64,000 bases of DNA from Streptomyces sp. V1I1 (GCF_030817355.1 NZ_JAUSZH010000001.1:992001-1056000), one strand, 5' to 3'. Positions 8,444 to 17,982 are shown, counted from the first letter of the stretch. Numbers and translations: made by a program. The notes: generated from the sequence alone by a model not told the origin.

Positions 8444-8853
8444 CTGGTCACCTCCTTCCGGTCGCCAGGTGCCCGGCACCGGGTCCGGGCAGTCGGGGGC
8501 GGGAATGCGGGCGAGCATCTGTTCCAGCTCGCCACGCAGGGCGGACAGCCGGGCCATCTCGGCGTCGATCTCGCCGATCCGGCGCCGCAGCATGTCCTCA
8601 GCGGGCTCGCAGGGGCACTCGCCGGTGTCGCGCACAGCCAGCAGGTCACGGATCTCGCGCAGCCGCAGTCCCAGACGCTGGGCGCCTGGATGAAGCGCAA
8701 GCGATCGGTGGCCTCGGGGCCATAGAGCCGGTAACCGGCCGCCGTGCGTTGCGGCGCGGACAGCAGGCCGGCCCGTTCGTAGTAGCGCACGGTGTCGGCC
8801 GAGACTCCGACCTGTGAGCCGAGAGCCGAGACGGTGAGGTGCGAGCCGTTCAT
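8345..8853 (-). pseudogene. MerR-family metal regulator, frameshifted
   Basis: The first part (from ATG 8853) encodes a clear MerR winged helix: LTVSALGSQVGVSADTVRYYERAGLL, then AGYRLYG. After RFIQ, near 8685, the frame changes. The natural continuation (RLGLRLREIRDLLAVRD, ECPCEP, a dimerisation helix and CPDP) lies in another frame and runs into the Cys-rich tail ending at 8345. One base lost or two gained near 8680-8690 explains this. The promoter at 8863-8892 is a canonical MerR-regulated site and looks intact. Sequencing error cannot be excluded. Confidence 0.78.
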
Positions 8854-8862
8854 GCCTTCGAC

Positions 8863-8892
8863 GCTAAACCTGGGAGCACGGTCCAAGGTCAA
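8863..8892 (-). promoter_or_regulatory. MerR-type promoter A
   Basis: TTGACC (8892-8887), an 18-nt spacer and TTTAGC (8868-8863). The spacer carries the imperfect dyad ACCTTGGA-N6-TCCCAGGT. The stretched spacer with central dyad is the hallmark of promoters activated by MerR/CueR-type regulators. It reads into the frameshifted merR gene 10 nt downstream. Confidence 0.75.
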
Positions 8893-8948
8893 GCCCTGCC
8901 ACTGTGCTCGCTGGGCGCGGATGCACTTGGGCGGGCGGGTGTGGCCGG

Positions 8949-10178
8949 TCAGCGTCGGAAGCTGAGACCGAGCCCGATGAGGGCCAGGAGCATCCAGGCG
9001 GTCAGGTAGGTGAAGGCGGCCGTCGGCGAGATAGCGGTCCACAAGATGCCGGCGATGGTGCTGGCGGCGAGGTTGCCGAGCGACTGGACGGTGGCAAGCA
9101 TGCCGAACGCGGAGCCGCGCAGGTCTGTCGGGGCGAGGGCCGCGACGGCGGAGTGCTGGGCGGTCTCCACGGCGCCGATCCCGATGCCTGCCAGGAGGAA
9201 CGGGATCGCCAGAAATGCGATGGCGGCGCCGTTGATCGTGAACAGGCCGTAGGCCGCGGCGAATGCGGCGACGCCTCCGGTCAGGACCAGTACGGGGCCG
9301 CGGGAGCCGAGCCGGTCGGAGAGGCGTCCGGCGGGGACCGACGCGAGAGTGGCGGCGACGTTGTAGGCGGTGTACAGACCGAGGGCGATCGTCGTCGCGG
9401 TTTTCGTTCCGTGCTCGGGGGCGAGCAGGTCGGAGGCGCGCAGGATCAGCAGCGTGGCGGCCACGTTGCCGACCTCGAACGCGGCCACGGCGGCCATGAG
9501 CTGGCCGATGTCGCCCTGCAGGACGGGCCGGATGCGGATCTTGAGCGGGACTTTGTCCCGGCTGGTCGGCTTCGGCGTGTGCCGGATCGCGTAGATGATC
9601 GCGACGGCGGCCAGCAGGCCGGGGATGACGGACAGGCCGATCGCCCAGGTCACGCCCAGCCAGGCGACCAGGCCAAGGGCCAGGAGCGGTCCGAAGATCG
9701 CGCCGAGGTTGTCCATCATCCGCTCGAAGCCGTAGGCCCGTCCGTATGCCTTGGCCGGGACGATGTCCGCGAGCAGCGCGTTGCGGGCCGGGACGCGAAG
9801 CCCCCGGGCGGTCCAGGCGGCAGCTCGCAGGACCCCGACCTGCCAGACCGCGGTCGCACCGGCGGTCGCGGCGCCCAGGACAGCGGTGGTCGCGTAGCCG
9901 CCGACGGCCACCTTCGGGCGGCGGGCCGGGTCGTCGGCCAGGACTCCGCCGCCGAACCGGGCCGCCCCGGCGAGCGCGTCGGAGACGCCCTCGATCGCGC
10001 CGAGGGCGGCAGCCGGGGCGCCGAGGGTGGAGGTCAGCAGCGAGGGCAGCAGCGCCGTGGGGATCTCGTGGCCCACGTCGGCGAGGAAACTGGCCGTGCC
10101 GATGCCGCGGACGCCGGGCGTCAGCCATCGCTCCTGCTCGGGAATGGTCTGGTCGGCGAGCGGCGGAGTCTCGGTCAT
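8949..10178 (-). CDS. MFS permease in metal cluster
   Basis: 409 residues, about 12 hydrophobic segments, beginning FLADVGHEIPTALLPSLL and containing the MFS loop signature AGRLSDRLGSRGP in the second half. Substrate unknown; the position between two MerR-type genes suggests export of a metal complex or toxic compound. The start at 10178 (MTETPP) was chosen because the 19 further in-frame codons upstream are Arg/Pro-rich and not protein-like. No strong ribosome site is visible. Confidence 0.82.
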   Translation of the reverse strand: MTETPPLADQTIPEQERWLTPGVRGIGTASFLADVGHEIPTALLPSLLTSTLGAPAAALGAIEGVSDALAGAARFGGGVLADDPARRPKVAVGGYATTAVLGAATAGATAVWQVGVLRAAAWTARGLRVPARNALLADIVPAKAYGRAYGFERMMDNLGAIFGPLLALGLVAWLGVTWAIGLSVIPGLLAAVAIIYAIRHTPKPTSRDKVPLKIRIRPVLQGDIGQLMAAVAAFEVGNVAATLLILRASDLLAPEHGTKTATTIALGLYTAYNVAATLASVPAGRLSDRLGSRGPVLVLTGGVAAFAAAYGLFTINGAAIAFLAIPFLLAGIGIGAVETAQHSAVAALAPTDLRGSAFGMLATVQSLGNLAASTIAGILWTAISPTAAFTYLTAWMLLALIGLGLSFRR

Positions 10179-10289
10179 GCCGGGGAGTCTGCCCGTTCGC
10201 CGGCCGGGCCGGCGAGTGGGCGATGCCATGAACACCGATCCCAGTTCTCGGCAGAAGCACTGGCAGTCGGCGGGCCGCGGGCCGCCGGT

Positions 10290-10424
10290 TCAGCGGCGGG
10301 TGAGGTCGGCGGCGTACTCGGCGCCGAAGCCCTGGCGTTCGCGCTGCCCGTTGTCGCCGGTGTTCTGATGGAAGCCGAGCAGTCGGCCGCAGACGAAGGA
10401 CAGCGGCTCGGAGGCGATGTCCAT
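10290..10424 (-). CDS. 44-residue orphan reading frame after merR
   Basis: The frame lies immediately after and in phase with the merR stop codon. From ATG 10424 it reads a plausible, evenly composed peptide containing EPLSFVCGRLLGFHQNTG and GFGAEYAADLTRR at its end. No ribosome site is seen. It may be a fragment of a larger lost protein or a small real gene; no family recognised. Confidence 0.25.
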   Translation of the reverse strand: MDIASEPLSFVCGRLLGFHQNTGDNGQRERQGFGAEYAADLTRR

Positions 10425-10469
10425 CAGGGCGCGCGACCCGAGGGCGGATGCCGATGGCGAATGGTGCGC

Positions 10470-10886
10470 TCAGCCGACAGCGTTCTCGATGATGCGGCAC
10501 ACCACGGCACCCTCCCCACGGTCCGCCGCCTGGTCTGCCTGGGCTCGGGCGTGCTGGAGCGTCGTACGGAGGGCCTCGAGGTCCGCGATGCGGCGGTCGA
10601 TGTCGGCGAGGTGCTGGTCGAGGAGATCGGTGACGAGGCCGCAGGGCTGCTCGCCGCGGCGCTGGAGGTCCAGGATGTCCTTGATCTCCTTGAGGCTGAG
10701 GCCGAGGGCCTGGGCCTGGCGGATGAAGCCGAGCACGGGTACCGCTTCGTCGGTGTAGGTGCGGTAGCCAGCCGCGGTGCGCTCGGGTGGGTCGATGAGG
10801 CCGTTGGCCTCGTAGAGGCGTACCGCCTTGGGACTCAGGCCGGTCTGGGCGGCGATGCGGCCGACGGTGAGCATGTGCGGCTCCAT
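10470..10886 (-). CDS. MerR-family heavy-metal regulator
   Basis: 138 residues, intact: winged helix LTVGRIAAQTGLSPKAVRLY, AGYRTYTDEAV, the dimerisation helix, and two candidate metal-binding cysteines at about C82 (EQPCGLV) and C130 (VVCRIIENAVG), as in CueR/ZntR-type sensors. The start could also be the Met at 10874. It is divergent from the cyclodipeptide synthase-copA operon, whose promoter B it most probably controls. It may serve all three matching promoters because its neighbour merR is broken. The metal is probably copper, inferred from the ATPase. Confidence 0.9.
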   Translation of the reverse strand: MEPHMLTVGRIAAQTGLSPKAVRLYEANGLIDPPERTAAGYRTYTDEAVPVLGFIRQAQALGLSLKEIKDILDLQRRGEQPCGLVTDLLDQHLADIDRRIADLEALRTTLQHARAQADQAADRGEGAVVCRIIENAVG

Positions 10887-10911
10887 TCGTGCGAGTGATG
10901 CCAGTGTGCAC

Positions 10912-10941
10912 TTGACCTTGCCCTAAGGGCAAGGTTTTACC
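10912..10941 (+). promoter_or_regulatory. MerR-type promoter B (synthase-copA operon)
   Basis: TTGACC (10912-10917), an 18-nt spacer and TTTACC (10936-10941). A perfect dyad ACCTTGCCC-N3-GGGCAAGGT (10915-10935) fills the spacer. This is the best of three matching sites in the window. The ATG of the next gene lies 8 nt further on. Confidence 0.85.
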
Positions 10942-10949
10942 GTCCGGTC

Positions 10950-11660
10950 ATGAGCACAGATCAAGGCGACGGCTGTCCGGCGGCGATGGCGGTGACTCCG
11001 TTGAGCGGCCGGTGCGCCGAAGCGGTCGAGCGGGCCGAGCACGCCTGCTTCGGGATCAGTCCGTTCAACAGCTACTTCTCCAAGGCCCGGATCCACGAGC
11101 TGGCGAAGTGGGGGCTCGATCACTTCGAGCGGGTGGACTTCTTCGTCCCGGACGCGCCGAGTGCGTTCACTTTCGAGGCACTTGGATACGCGCCGGAAAA
11201 GGCCGCGTGGAAGGCGCGCAGGCAGGGCCAGTACACCCGCAACAAGATCGTCACTGCGCTGGGTTCGCTTGGCGTGGACGATTCGGACAAGCGGGTGCTG
11301 GGCTGGGCCGAGCTGGAGGGCAATGCGGCGTTCGGCCGCCTCCATGAGAGCGGACTGCGCCGCTATGGCGAGGACGCGGATTTCCGCGACGCCTGCCGGG
11401 AGGCGACCGGATGGGTGCTTGCCGGGAAGCTGCCCACCGGGCGGGCGCCGGATGTGGAGCAGGTCGAGAAAGCTGTGCGCTACTTCCTGGCCGAGCTGCC
11501 GCTGTTCATCGACACCCCGGCGATCGTCGGGGCCGGCACGTCCGTGTTCTGCTACCACGAGCCGCCTGCCGTCCTGCGCCGCTTGTACGGCGGCGAGCTG
11601 AGCTGGCGTCCCGCCGCCGGGCAGGGCTTCGCCGTTGTGGCACCGGCCGTACGAAACTGA
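10950..11660 (+). CDS. tRNA-dependent cyclodipeptide synthase
   Basis: 236 residues of the AlbC family, which joins two amino acids taken from aminoacyl-tRNAs into a diketopiperazine. The motif GISPFNSYF puts G35, nucleophile S37 and N40 exactly at AlbC numbering; Y178, E182, Y202 and H203 (YFLAE, CYH) also coincide, placing it in the NYH subfamily with all catalytic residues present. It is the first gene after MerR-type promoter B and is followed 17 nt later by a copper ATPase. No tailoring oxidase or methyltransferase is adjacent. Enzyme family is firm; product and metal link are inferred. Confidence 0.92.
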   Translation: MSTDQGDGCPAAMAVTPLSGRCAEAVERAEHACFGISPFNSYFSKARIHELAKWGLDHFERVDFFVPDAPSAFTFEALGYAPEKAAWKARRQGQYTRNKIVTALGSLGVDDSDKRVLGWAELEGNAAFGRLHESGLRRYGEDADFRDACREATGWVLAGKLPTGRAPDVEQVEKAVRYFLAELPLFIDTPAIVGAGTSVFCYHEPPAVLRRLYGGELSWRPAAGQGFAVVAPAVRN

Positions 11661-11677
11661 GAGAGAGGAGTGCCGAC

Positions 11678-13879
11678 ATGACGACCACCACTCGGGCCGA
11701 TTCCGAGCAGTCCATAGAACTGACCATCACCGGGATGACCTGCGCCTCGTGCGTGGCGCGGGTCGAGCGGAAGCTGGGCAAGCTGCCCGGAGTGACCGCG
11801 ACGGTCAACCTCGCGACCGCGACCGCGCACGTCACCCGCGAGGACCCGGCGGTCGAGGTGGCGGAGCTGGTGGCAGCTGTCGAGGCCATTGGATACGGGG
11901 CGGGGGTTCCCCGGACCGAAGCCCCGGCCGGAGACGAAGAGGCCAGCGACGCTGAGGGCGTGCACATCGCCGGGCTGCGCCGCCGCCTGATCGTTTCGGC
12001 TCTGCTCGGGCTGCCGGTGGTCCTTGTGTCGATGATCTCCGCCTTGCACTTCGCCGGCTGGGAGTGGGTCGCGCTGGCTCTGGCGACTCCCGTCGTGGCG
12101 TGGGGCGCATGGCCCTTCCACCGGGCCGCGGCCCTGAATCTGCGGCACGGGTCGGCGACGATGGACACCCTTGTGTCGCTGGGCGTACTGGCCGCCTACC
12201 TGTGGAGCGCCGTAACGCTCGTACTGGGCGGTGATCACCTGTACCTGGAGGTCGCCGTCGTCCTGACGGCCTTCCTGCTGGCGGGCCGGTTCTTCGAGGC
12301 GCGCGCGAAGCGGCGGGCGGGGGACGCCATCCGGGCGCTCATGGACCTGGGCGCCAAGGACGTCGCCGTACTGCGGGACGGTAGCGAAGTGCGCATCCCC
12401 GTCGAGGAGTTGGCGGTCGGCGACCTCTTCGTCGTACGCCCCGGGGAGAAGATCGCCACCGACGGCGAGATCACCGACGGCGCCTCGGCGATCGACGAGT
12501 CGCTGCTGACCGGTGAGAGCGTGCCGGTGGAGGTCGAGCCCGGCTCGCAGGTCACCGGCGCCACCGTCAACAGCCACGGACGGCTGACCGTACGCGCCAC
12601 GCGAGTCGGGTCGGACACCAAACTGGCGCAGATCGCCGCGCTGGTGGAGCGCGCCCAGACCGGCAAGGCGGAGGTGCAGCGCCTCGCCGACCGGATATCG
12701 GCGGTCTTCGTACCGGTCGTCATCGCCCTGGCGATCGGCACATTCGGCGTGTGGACGCTCACCGGAGCCTCGGCAGCTAACGCACTCACGGCCGCCATCG
12801 CAGTAGTGATCATCGCCTGCCCGTGCGCGCTCGGGCTGGCCACGCCCACCGCGCTCATGGTCGGCACCGGTCGCGGCGCCCAGCTCGGGCTGCTGATTCG
12901 CGGGCCCGAGGTGCTGGAGTCGACCCGCCGGATCGACACCGTCGTTCTGGACAAGACCGGCACGATCACCGAGGGCAAGATGCGCCTCGTCGACGTGATA
13001 CCGGCCGACGACGAGGACGAGCAGGAGGTGCTGCGGCTGGCGGGCGGGCTGGAGGACGCCAGCGAGCACCCGATCGCCGCAGCCATCGCGAACACCGCAC
13101 GGGACCGCCTCGGTTCACTCCCCGCTGTGACCGGCTTCGCCAACACCCAGGGCCGGGGCGTGACCGGGCAGGTCGAGGGACGTACGGTCCGTGCGGGCAG
13201 GGCCGCGTGGCTGGAGGAACAGGACCAGGTGCTGCCCGACGAGCTCGGCCGCGCACAACAGAAGGCCGAGGCCGAGGGCCGTACGGTGGTCTTCGCCGCC
13301 TGGGACGGGCGTGTTCGCGGCGCGCTGGTCGTCGCCGACACCGTCAAGGCGACCAGCGCCGAGGCGGTAGCCGACCTCAAGCGGCTCGGGCTCACCCCCG
13401 TCCTGCTGACCGGCGACAACACGGCGGCGGCCCACGCGGTGGCGGCCGAGGTCGGCATCGACCAGGTCATCGCCGAAGTCCACCCCGAGGACAAGGTCGC
13501 CGAGGTCGAACGCCTCCAGCGGCAGGGCCAGGTGGTGGCGATGGTCGGCGACGGCGTCAACGACGCGGCCGCCCTCGCCCAGGCCGACTTGGGGCTTGCG
13601 ATGGGCACCGGCACGGATGCGGCGATCGCCGCATCCGATCTGACCCTGGTACGGGGCGACTTGCGGGCGGCGGCGGATGCGATCCGACTGGCCCGGCGCA
13701 CCCTTCGCACGATCAAGGCCAATCTGTTCTGGGCCTTCGCCTACAACGTCGCCGCGCTGCCGCTGGCAGCGCTCGGCCTGCTCAACCCGATGATCGCCGG
13801 CGGCGCGATGGCTTTCTCCTCGGTGTTCGTGGTCTCGAACAGCTTGAGGCTGCGCCGCTTCCAGCCCTTGACGCGCTGA
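11678..13879 (+). CDS. copA: Copper-exporting P1B-1 ATPase
   Basis: 733 residues. One N-terminal HMA domain with GMTCASC (about residues 12-75), then transmembrane helices, TGES, the transmembrane CPC motif ([15 protein letters not shown]), DKTGT, the nucleotide-binding HP motif (SEHPIA) and the hinge [10 protein letters not shown]. These are the full set for Cu(I) export. GAGAGGAG lies 8 nt before the ATG, 17 nt after the cyclodipeptide synthase, so both are one transcription unit under the MerR promoter. A CPD-type paralogue occupies the left edge of the window. Confidence 0.95.
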   Translation: MTTTTRADSEQSIELTITGMTCASCVARVERKLGKLPGVTATVNLATATAHVTREDPAVEVAELVAAVEAIGYGAGVPRTEAPAGDEEASDAEGVHIAGLRRRLIVSALLGLPVVLVSMISALHFAGWEWVALALATPVVAWGAWPFHRAAALNLRHGSATMDTLVSLGVLAAYLWSAVTLVLGGDHLYLEVAVVLTAFLLAGRFFEARAKRRAGDAIRALMDLGAKDVAVLRDGSEVRIPVEELAVGDLFVVRPGEKIATDGEITDGASAIDESLLTGESVPVEVEPGSQVTGATVNSHGRLTVRATRVGSDTKLAQIAALVERAQTGKAEVQRLADRISAVFVPVVIALAIGTFGVWTLTGASAANALTAAIAVVIIACPCALGLATPTALMVGTGRGAQLGLLIRGPEVLESTRRIDTVVLDKTGTITEGKMRLVDVIPADDEDEQEVLRLAGGLEDASEHPIAAAIANTARDRLGSLPAVTGFANTQGRGVTGQVEGRTVRAGRAAWLEEQDQVLPDELGRAQQKAEAEGRTVVFAAWDGRVRGALVVADTVKATSAEAVADLKRLGLTPVLLTGDNTAAAHAVAAEVGIDQVIAEVHPEDKVAEVERLQRQGQVVAMVGDGVNDAAALAQADLGLAMGTGTDAAIAASDLTLVRGDLRAAADAIRLARRTLRTIKANLFWAFAYNVAALPLAALGLLNPMIAGGAMAFSSVFVVSNSLRLRRFQPLTR

Positions 13880-14126
13880 CGGTCCGCGGCCCGGCTCCTC
13901 CCTACTTCAACCGAGCGCGGTGCGGGCGCGCACAGTAACGGTGGGCACACCGTCGAGGCCGCCGAGGCCACGTCGACGCGGTTTTGCAGCGCCCACTTCT
14001 GTGATCTGCTGGAGGCGTCGGGCCGACTTGTCACTCCCTGTGGGCAGGCGCAGTAGTCGACACTGCCGGGACTCCGGTGGTGACGTGCCTGGTGATATTG
14101 GCAGGGCGGCCCCTGGGAGGAGCGCC

Positions 14127-14954
14127 ATGCTGCACGTCCGCGTCGCCGCCCCCGCGCCGACACAGCCCGGAATCCTGCCGCGGCGTGATCTGGCCGTTGC
14201 ATGGACCCTGATGGCTGTGCTCGCCGCACTGGCATGGGTGCTCACCGTCGCCCAGTCCCGTGACATGGGCGTGGAGCCGGGAACGATGGGTCTGGCGCTG
14301 CCGCTCTTCCTGCTGCTGTGGGTGACCATGATGGTCGCGATGATGTTCCCGTCGGTGGCGCCGGTGGCCATCACATGGGCCCGTGCCATCGGCCGGCAGT
14401 CGGCCGGTGCGGTCCGCGCCGCGCGTATCGCCCAGTTCGCAGGGGGCTACCTGCTGGCCTGGACAGCATTCGGTCTGCTCGCCTACGGAGTCCTGGCAGC
14501 AGCCGCCCGGCTGGTGGACGGCGCCCCCGAGACAGGCCGCTGGCTTGGCGCGGCTGCGTTCCTGCTCGCGGGGCTGTACCAGTTCGGGCCGCTGAAGCGC
14601 GTCTGTCTCCTGCACTGCCGCAACCCGCTGTCGGCCCTGATGCGGTACGCGCACTTCCGGCCGTGGGCCCGCGACCTGCGCGTGGGCGCGCACCACGGGC
14701 TCTACTGCGTGGGCTGCTGCTGGGGCCTGATGATCGTCCTCGTCCCGCTCGGCGTGATGAATGTGGCAGCCATGGCCGGCCTCGCGGCGGTCATCTTCCT
14801 GGAGAAGCTGTGGCGGCGCGGCCCGTTGCTCACCTGGGCGGTTGGTCTGGCCTTTCTTGTCCTGGGCGTTCTGGCCCCGTTCCAGGACTGGTTGCTGCCC
14901 GGCCTGCAGATGTCCGAGCCGTCGATGAACTCGATGACGGACCGACCGCACTGA
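14127..14954 (+). CDS. DUF2182 metal-binding membrane protein
   Basis: 275 residues with about seven hydrophobic segments. The conserved DUF2182 core is visible: LLLWVTMMVAMMFPSVAP, then LYQFGPLKRVCLLHCRNPL and HHGLYCVGCCWGLM. Cys/His/Met residues in the membrane suggest metal binding; function is not established. The ATG at 14127 has GGAGG 6 nt upstream; a long in-frame N-terminal extension is Arg/Pro-rich and rejected. It is convergent with the DUF1326 gene, a frequent neighbour of this family. Confidence 0.88.
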   Translation: MLHVRVAAPAPTQPGILPRRDLAVAWTLMAVLAALAWVLTVAQSRDMGVEPGTMGLALPLFLLLWVTMMVAMMFPSVAPVAITWARAIGRQSAGAVRAARIAQFAGGYLLAWTAFGLLAYGVLAAAARLVDGAPETGRWLGAAAFLLAGLYQFGPLKRVCLLHCRNPLSALMRYAHFRPWARDLRVGAHHGLYCVGCCWGLMIVLVPLGVMNVAAMAGLAAVIFLEKLWRRGPLLTWAVGLAFLVLGVLAPFQDWLLPGLQMSEPSMNSMTDRPH

Positions 14955-14969
14955 GCGCCTTGCCACACG

Positions 14970-15623
14970 TCAGTTGGGGCCGCTCCAGTCGAACGGGAAG
15001 TGCTTGCTGGATTTGCCGCTGCGGTTCCAGCTGAAGCCGAAGGCGTCGGCCTGGTCGGTCGTGGCGCGACCCCAGGTGGCGATCTGGCCCGGGCCGACCT
15101 CGGCACCGGGGGCGTTGTGGACCTGCACGCGCGCGCCCTCGGGAGTGGTGGGACCGGTGAGGGCCTCGGCGCGTGCGGTCACGCGGCCGGGGATTTCGGC
15201 GCTCCACGACCCGAGGTCGTCGTCGATCTCGACGGTGATGGGGGCGACGTCCATCCCGCGCATCTCAGGGCTGAAGACCTCGCTGAACTGCTGCGGCCAG
15301 CCGCCCGCCTCACCACCGAAGATCGCGCCGAGCGCGGCGCGCTGGCGGTCGTTGGCACGCTCGTCGACGAAGACGGCGGCGTATGCGTCCGTGTGGGTGC
15401 CCTCCCATACGTTGCCGGTGAAGGACCCGAGCATCAGGATATTCAGATCGTCGAGCCGGACATCCCCGTACCGTCCCTCGCGTATGTGCCAGGCGAGCAC
15501 GCCCTCGCAATCGCCCTCGGTCGGGGGCTGGGCGAACGTGCAGGGGCAGGGTATGGCGCATTTGCAGGTATCGAACCAGTCGCCGACCACATGCCAAGGC
15601 GGGCTGGTGGTCTGTTCGGTCAT
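14970..15623 (-). CDS. DUF1326 protein
   Basis: 217 residues, cytoplasmic. The N-terminus GDWFDTCKCAIPCPCTFAQPP, rich in cysteine, is the family signature, followed by the conserved FxGN-like and Asp-rich middle and C-terminal SSKHFPFDWSG. It is thought of as a companion of DUF2182 membrane proteins, as here (convergent, 15 nt apart). Start at 15623 with GAGGAGG upstream. Metal binding through the CKCxxPCPC cluster is an inference. Confidence 0.87.
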   Translation of the reverse strand: MTEQTTSPPWHVVGDWFDTCKCAIPCPCTFAQPPTEGDCEGVLAWHIREGRYGDVRLDDLNILMLGSFTGNVWEGTHTDAYAAVFVDERANDRQRAALGAIFGGEAGGWPQQFSEVFSPEMRGMDVAPITVEIDDDLGSWSAEIPGRVTARAEALTGPTTPEGARVQVHNAPGAEVGPGQIATWGRATTDQADAFGFSWNRSGKSSKHFPFDWSGPN

Positions 15624-15807
15624 CTCGCGAGCCTCCTCATCCCCCCGCCTACGCAAGGCCATGAGAGTTGCGTGGCTGCCCGCGCCGACCCCGCGTTCCG
15701 GGGTGGTGGCGGAGCGGCCTCCCCTCCAGCGTGCGCCTCGTCGGCGCGGAAACGGAAGCCCTGCGAAAGTGAGTGGCCGCTTCGCCCGACCGAGCTCGGC
15801 CTGCGCG

Positions 15808-16452
15808 TCACCCGTCGGCCGATGCGCGGGCGGGCTTGCGGGCAGCGAGCCTTTCGACGATGCCGAGCTTGAACCGGCCCAATTGCTCGATCTCCAGTCC
15901 TTCCGCCTGGACGTTCCGGAGGGGGCGGCGCAGCAGATGCTCGCCGCCGAGCGGAACGGTGACGAGTTCGATGAGCCGCTGGATCGCGCGGACGGGCCAG
16001 GCGGAGCTGGGGACGTGGTCCAGCAGGAGGAGCCGGCCGCCGGGCTTGAGCACGCGGCTCATCTCGGCGATGGGGCGCCGGTCGTCGGGGATCGCGCAGA
16101 GCGACAGGGTGCACACCACGGTGTCGAAGGACGTGTCCGGGAACGGCAGGGTTTGGGCGTCGCCTTCGCGCAGGTCCGCGGTCCGGCCGAGCTCGTCGGC
16201 GCGGCGACGGGCGAGGGCCAGCATCTTGGGGCTCCACTCGATGCCGGTCAGCCGCACGCCGGGAGGGTAGAGGGGGAGGTTCAGGCCGGTGCCGATGGCG
16301 ACCTCCAGGACGTCGCCGGTGGCCTGGGAGCACGCCTAGGAACGGCTCTCGCCGAACAGGGTGCGGTCGAAGAACCGCATCTGCCGGTCGTAGGAGCGGG
16401 ATTGCTTGTCCCAGTAGCGGCGCAGCCGCTCGTTGTCGCTCGGCTCGGGCAT
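15808..16452 (-). pseudogene. SAM-dependent methyltransferase with internal stop
   Basis: Reading from ATG 16452 gives RRYWDKQSRSYDRQMRFFDR, then GESRS, a TAG stop (16338-16336), then ACSQATGDVLEVAIGTGLNLP, TGIEWSPKMLALARRRA and LKPGGRLLLLDHV to 15808. The frame is continuous; a single TGG-to-TAG change (Trp expected) accounts for the break. It is a class I methyltransferase of the UbiE/ArsM-like type. An internal restart at GTG 16257 would lack most of motif I, so activity is doubtful. Confidence 0.85.
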
Positions 16453-16579
16453 GGTGTCATCCTCGCCGTCACCGGTCTCTCCCGCACGTCACAGTTGGCC
16501 CGCCGGGTGGCCCGGCCGGGAGGACTTCCCGGCCGGGCCACACGGCGGAGCTGCTGCCGCCCTTTGGGGCGTTGTCGTG

Positions 16580-16837
16580 TCAGTCGGCCGGACGGGCCGT
16601 GTAGTCGCCGGCCTGCTGCACCGCCGCAACGAGTGCGGCAGTGGCGACGTCGGCGCCTTCCTCCAGGCGGACGGTGGTGCGTCCGGCTTTCACGTCGGTA
16701 CTGGAGGAGCGGACCCCGGGGATGTCTTCCAGCTCGTCGTCGATGAGCAGGCCACAGCTGTTGCAGTGCATGCCCTCGATGTGGAGCACCAACTGCTTGC
16801 CGGTGTCGGTGTCCTTCTTGCGCTTGAAGAGCTTCAC
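16580..16837 (-). CDS. HMA-domain copper chaperone
   Basis: 85 residues: a Lys-rich start (KLFKRKKD), then a beta-alpha-beta HMA fold with the metal loop EGMHCNSCGLLIDDEL. It starts at GTG 16837, overlapping by four bases (GTGA) the stop of the TauE-like/cupredoxin gene, so the two are coupled. It probably hands Cu(I) to or from that membrane protein or to CopA. Confidence 0.9.
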   Translation of the reverse strand: MKLFKRKKDTDTGKQLVLHIEGMHCNSCGLLIDDELEDIPGVRSSSTDVKAGRTTVRLEEGADVATAALVAAVQQAGDYTARPAD

Positions 16838-17982
16838 TTTGTGTCTTCCTGGAAGTCGATGGTGCCGGTCTGCATGCCCATGGCGCAGGAGAAGCGGAGC
16901 GTGCCGGGCTTGCGGGTGCCCAGCTCGACCTTCGTGTCGCCGTCACGCTTCACGATTTCTTGCACCCCGAGCTCGGGGATGGTGAAGGCGCGGGCGCAGC
17001 CGCCGGAGTCCTTGCCGTGCAGCACCAGCGTGGTGGGCACGCCGGCCTTGGCGGTGAACTGGGTGGGGACGTAGAAGTCCGTCACGGTCAGGGTGATGAC
17101 CTGCTTGCCGGTGGCGTCGATGCGCACCGGGCCGTCCGAGGCCCCCGTACCGCCTTCCGAAGGGGCGGGAGCGGCGGCCGCCACGGTCGTGGAGCCGGTG
17201 TTGAAGGAGGCCCACCCGCCGGCCTGGAGTCCGGAGGCGATGGTCCAGGCCGCGACGGCAAGCACCACGACGCCGGTGGCGATGCCCAGGCGGCCGGACA
17301 GTGCCCGGCTGGAGCGGCGGAAGAGGTAGCCGAGGACGGTAAACAGCGGGGCGGTGCCCAGCACGAACCCGGCCATCACCGCCGCCCCGGCGATCGGGGA
17401 GCCCGCGGTGATCGCGACCAGCTCCATCGACAGCGTCACCCCGCACGGCACCAGCACCGTGGCGAAGCCGACCAGGGCTGGGGTGGCCATCGAGGTGGTC
17501 TTGGTGCTGCGCCGCACGAGGCGTCCGAAGGAGGCTGGGGGCCGGGGGATGATCCGGCCCACCACCTTGACCCCGAAGAGGTCGAGCGCGAAGAGCACCA
17601 TCAGTGCCCCGGCAATGATCAGCAGCGTCGCCTGCGTCCGGGGACTGGGCTGCAGCGCGGCGCCGAAGATCCCCAGCAGGGCGCCGAGGATCGTGTGGGA
17701 GAACAGCTTCCCGGCGAGGAACGCGCCGACCGGGGCCAGGTTCCCGACCGTCGGCTCCGGGGACGCAGTCGATGCCGCGCGCCCGGATGGGCTCGGGGCG
17801 GCGGTTCGGGGTCGCTTCTTGGCGGACGTGGAGGACGTGCGGGCGGGAACGCGGGCCTCGGCGGGGTCGCGGCGGGTGACTGCTCCTGCGAGCAGACCGC
17901 CCTGGACGGCGGCGCACGAGGCGCCGCCGGCGAGCAGACCGGTGCTGACACCGGTGATGAGCAAGGTGATGGACGACGGCAT
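16834..17982 (-). CDS. TauE/DsbD-like membrane protein with C-terminal cupredoxin
   Basis: 382 residues. N-terminal helices beginning LLITGVSTGLLAGGASCAAVQGG and continuing with GFATVLVPCGVTLSMELVAI resemble the TauE/SafE and DsbD-type six-helix fold with paired membrane cysteines. After a linker, a cupredoxin-like domain spans about residues 285-382 and ends with the copper ligand motif FSCAMGMQTGTIDF. It is coupled to the HMA chaperone downstream. It probably moves or buffers copper across the membrane. The start at 17982 precedes the first helix; an upstream in-frame ATG-like start is Arg-rich. Confidence 0.84.
   Translation of the reverse strand: MPSSITLLITGVSTGLLAGGASCAAVQGGLLAGAVTRRDPAEARVPARTSSTSAKKRPRTAAPSPSGRAASTASPEPTVGNLAPVGAFLAGKLFSHTILGALLGIFGAALQPSPRTQATLLIIAGALMVLFALDLFGVKVVGRIIPRPPASFGRLVRRSTKTTSMATPALVGFATVLVPCGVTLSMELVAITAGSPIAGAAVMAGFVLGTAPLFTVLGYLFRRSSRALSGRLGIATGVVVLAVAAWTIASGLQAGGWASFNTGSTTVAAAAPAPSEGGTGASDGPVRIDATGKQVITLTVTDFYVPTQFTAKAGVPTTLVLHGKDSGGCARAFTIPELGVQEIVKRDGDTKVELGTRKPGTLRFSCAMGMQTGTIDFQEDTK

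Noticed and set aside
8904..10898. 664-codon plus-strand frame
   Set aside because: Glycine/aspartate/arginine-rich mirror of the minus-strand MFS and MerR genes; no start signal or motif.
8440..10932. Very long minus-strand frame of 830 codons
   Set aside because: It is an Arg/Pro/His-rich shadow of the MFS and MerR genes; only its last part coincides with the real merR N-terminus.
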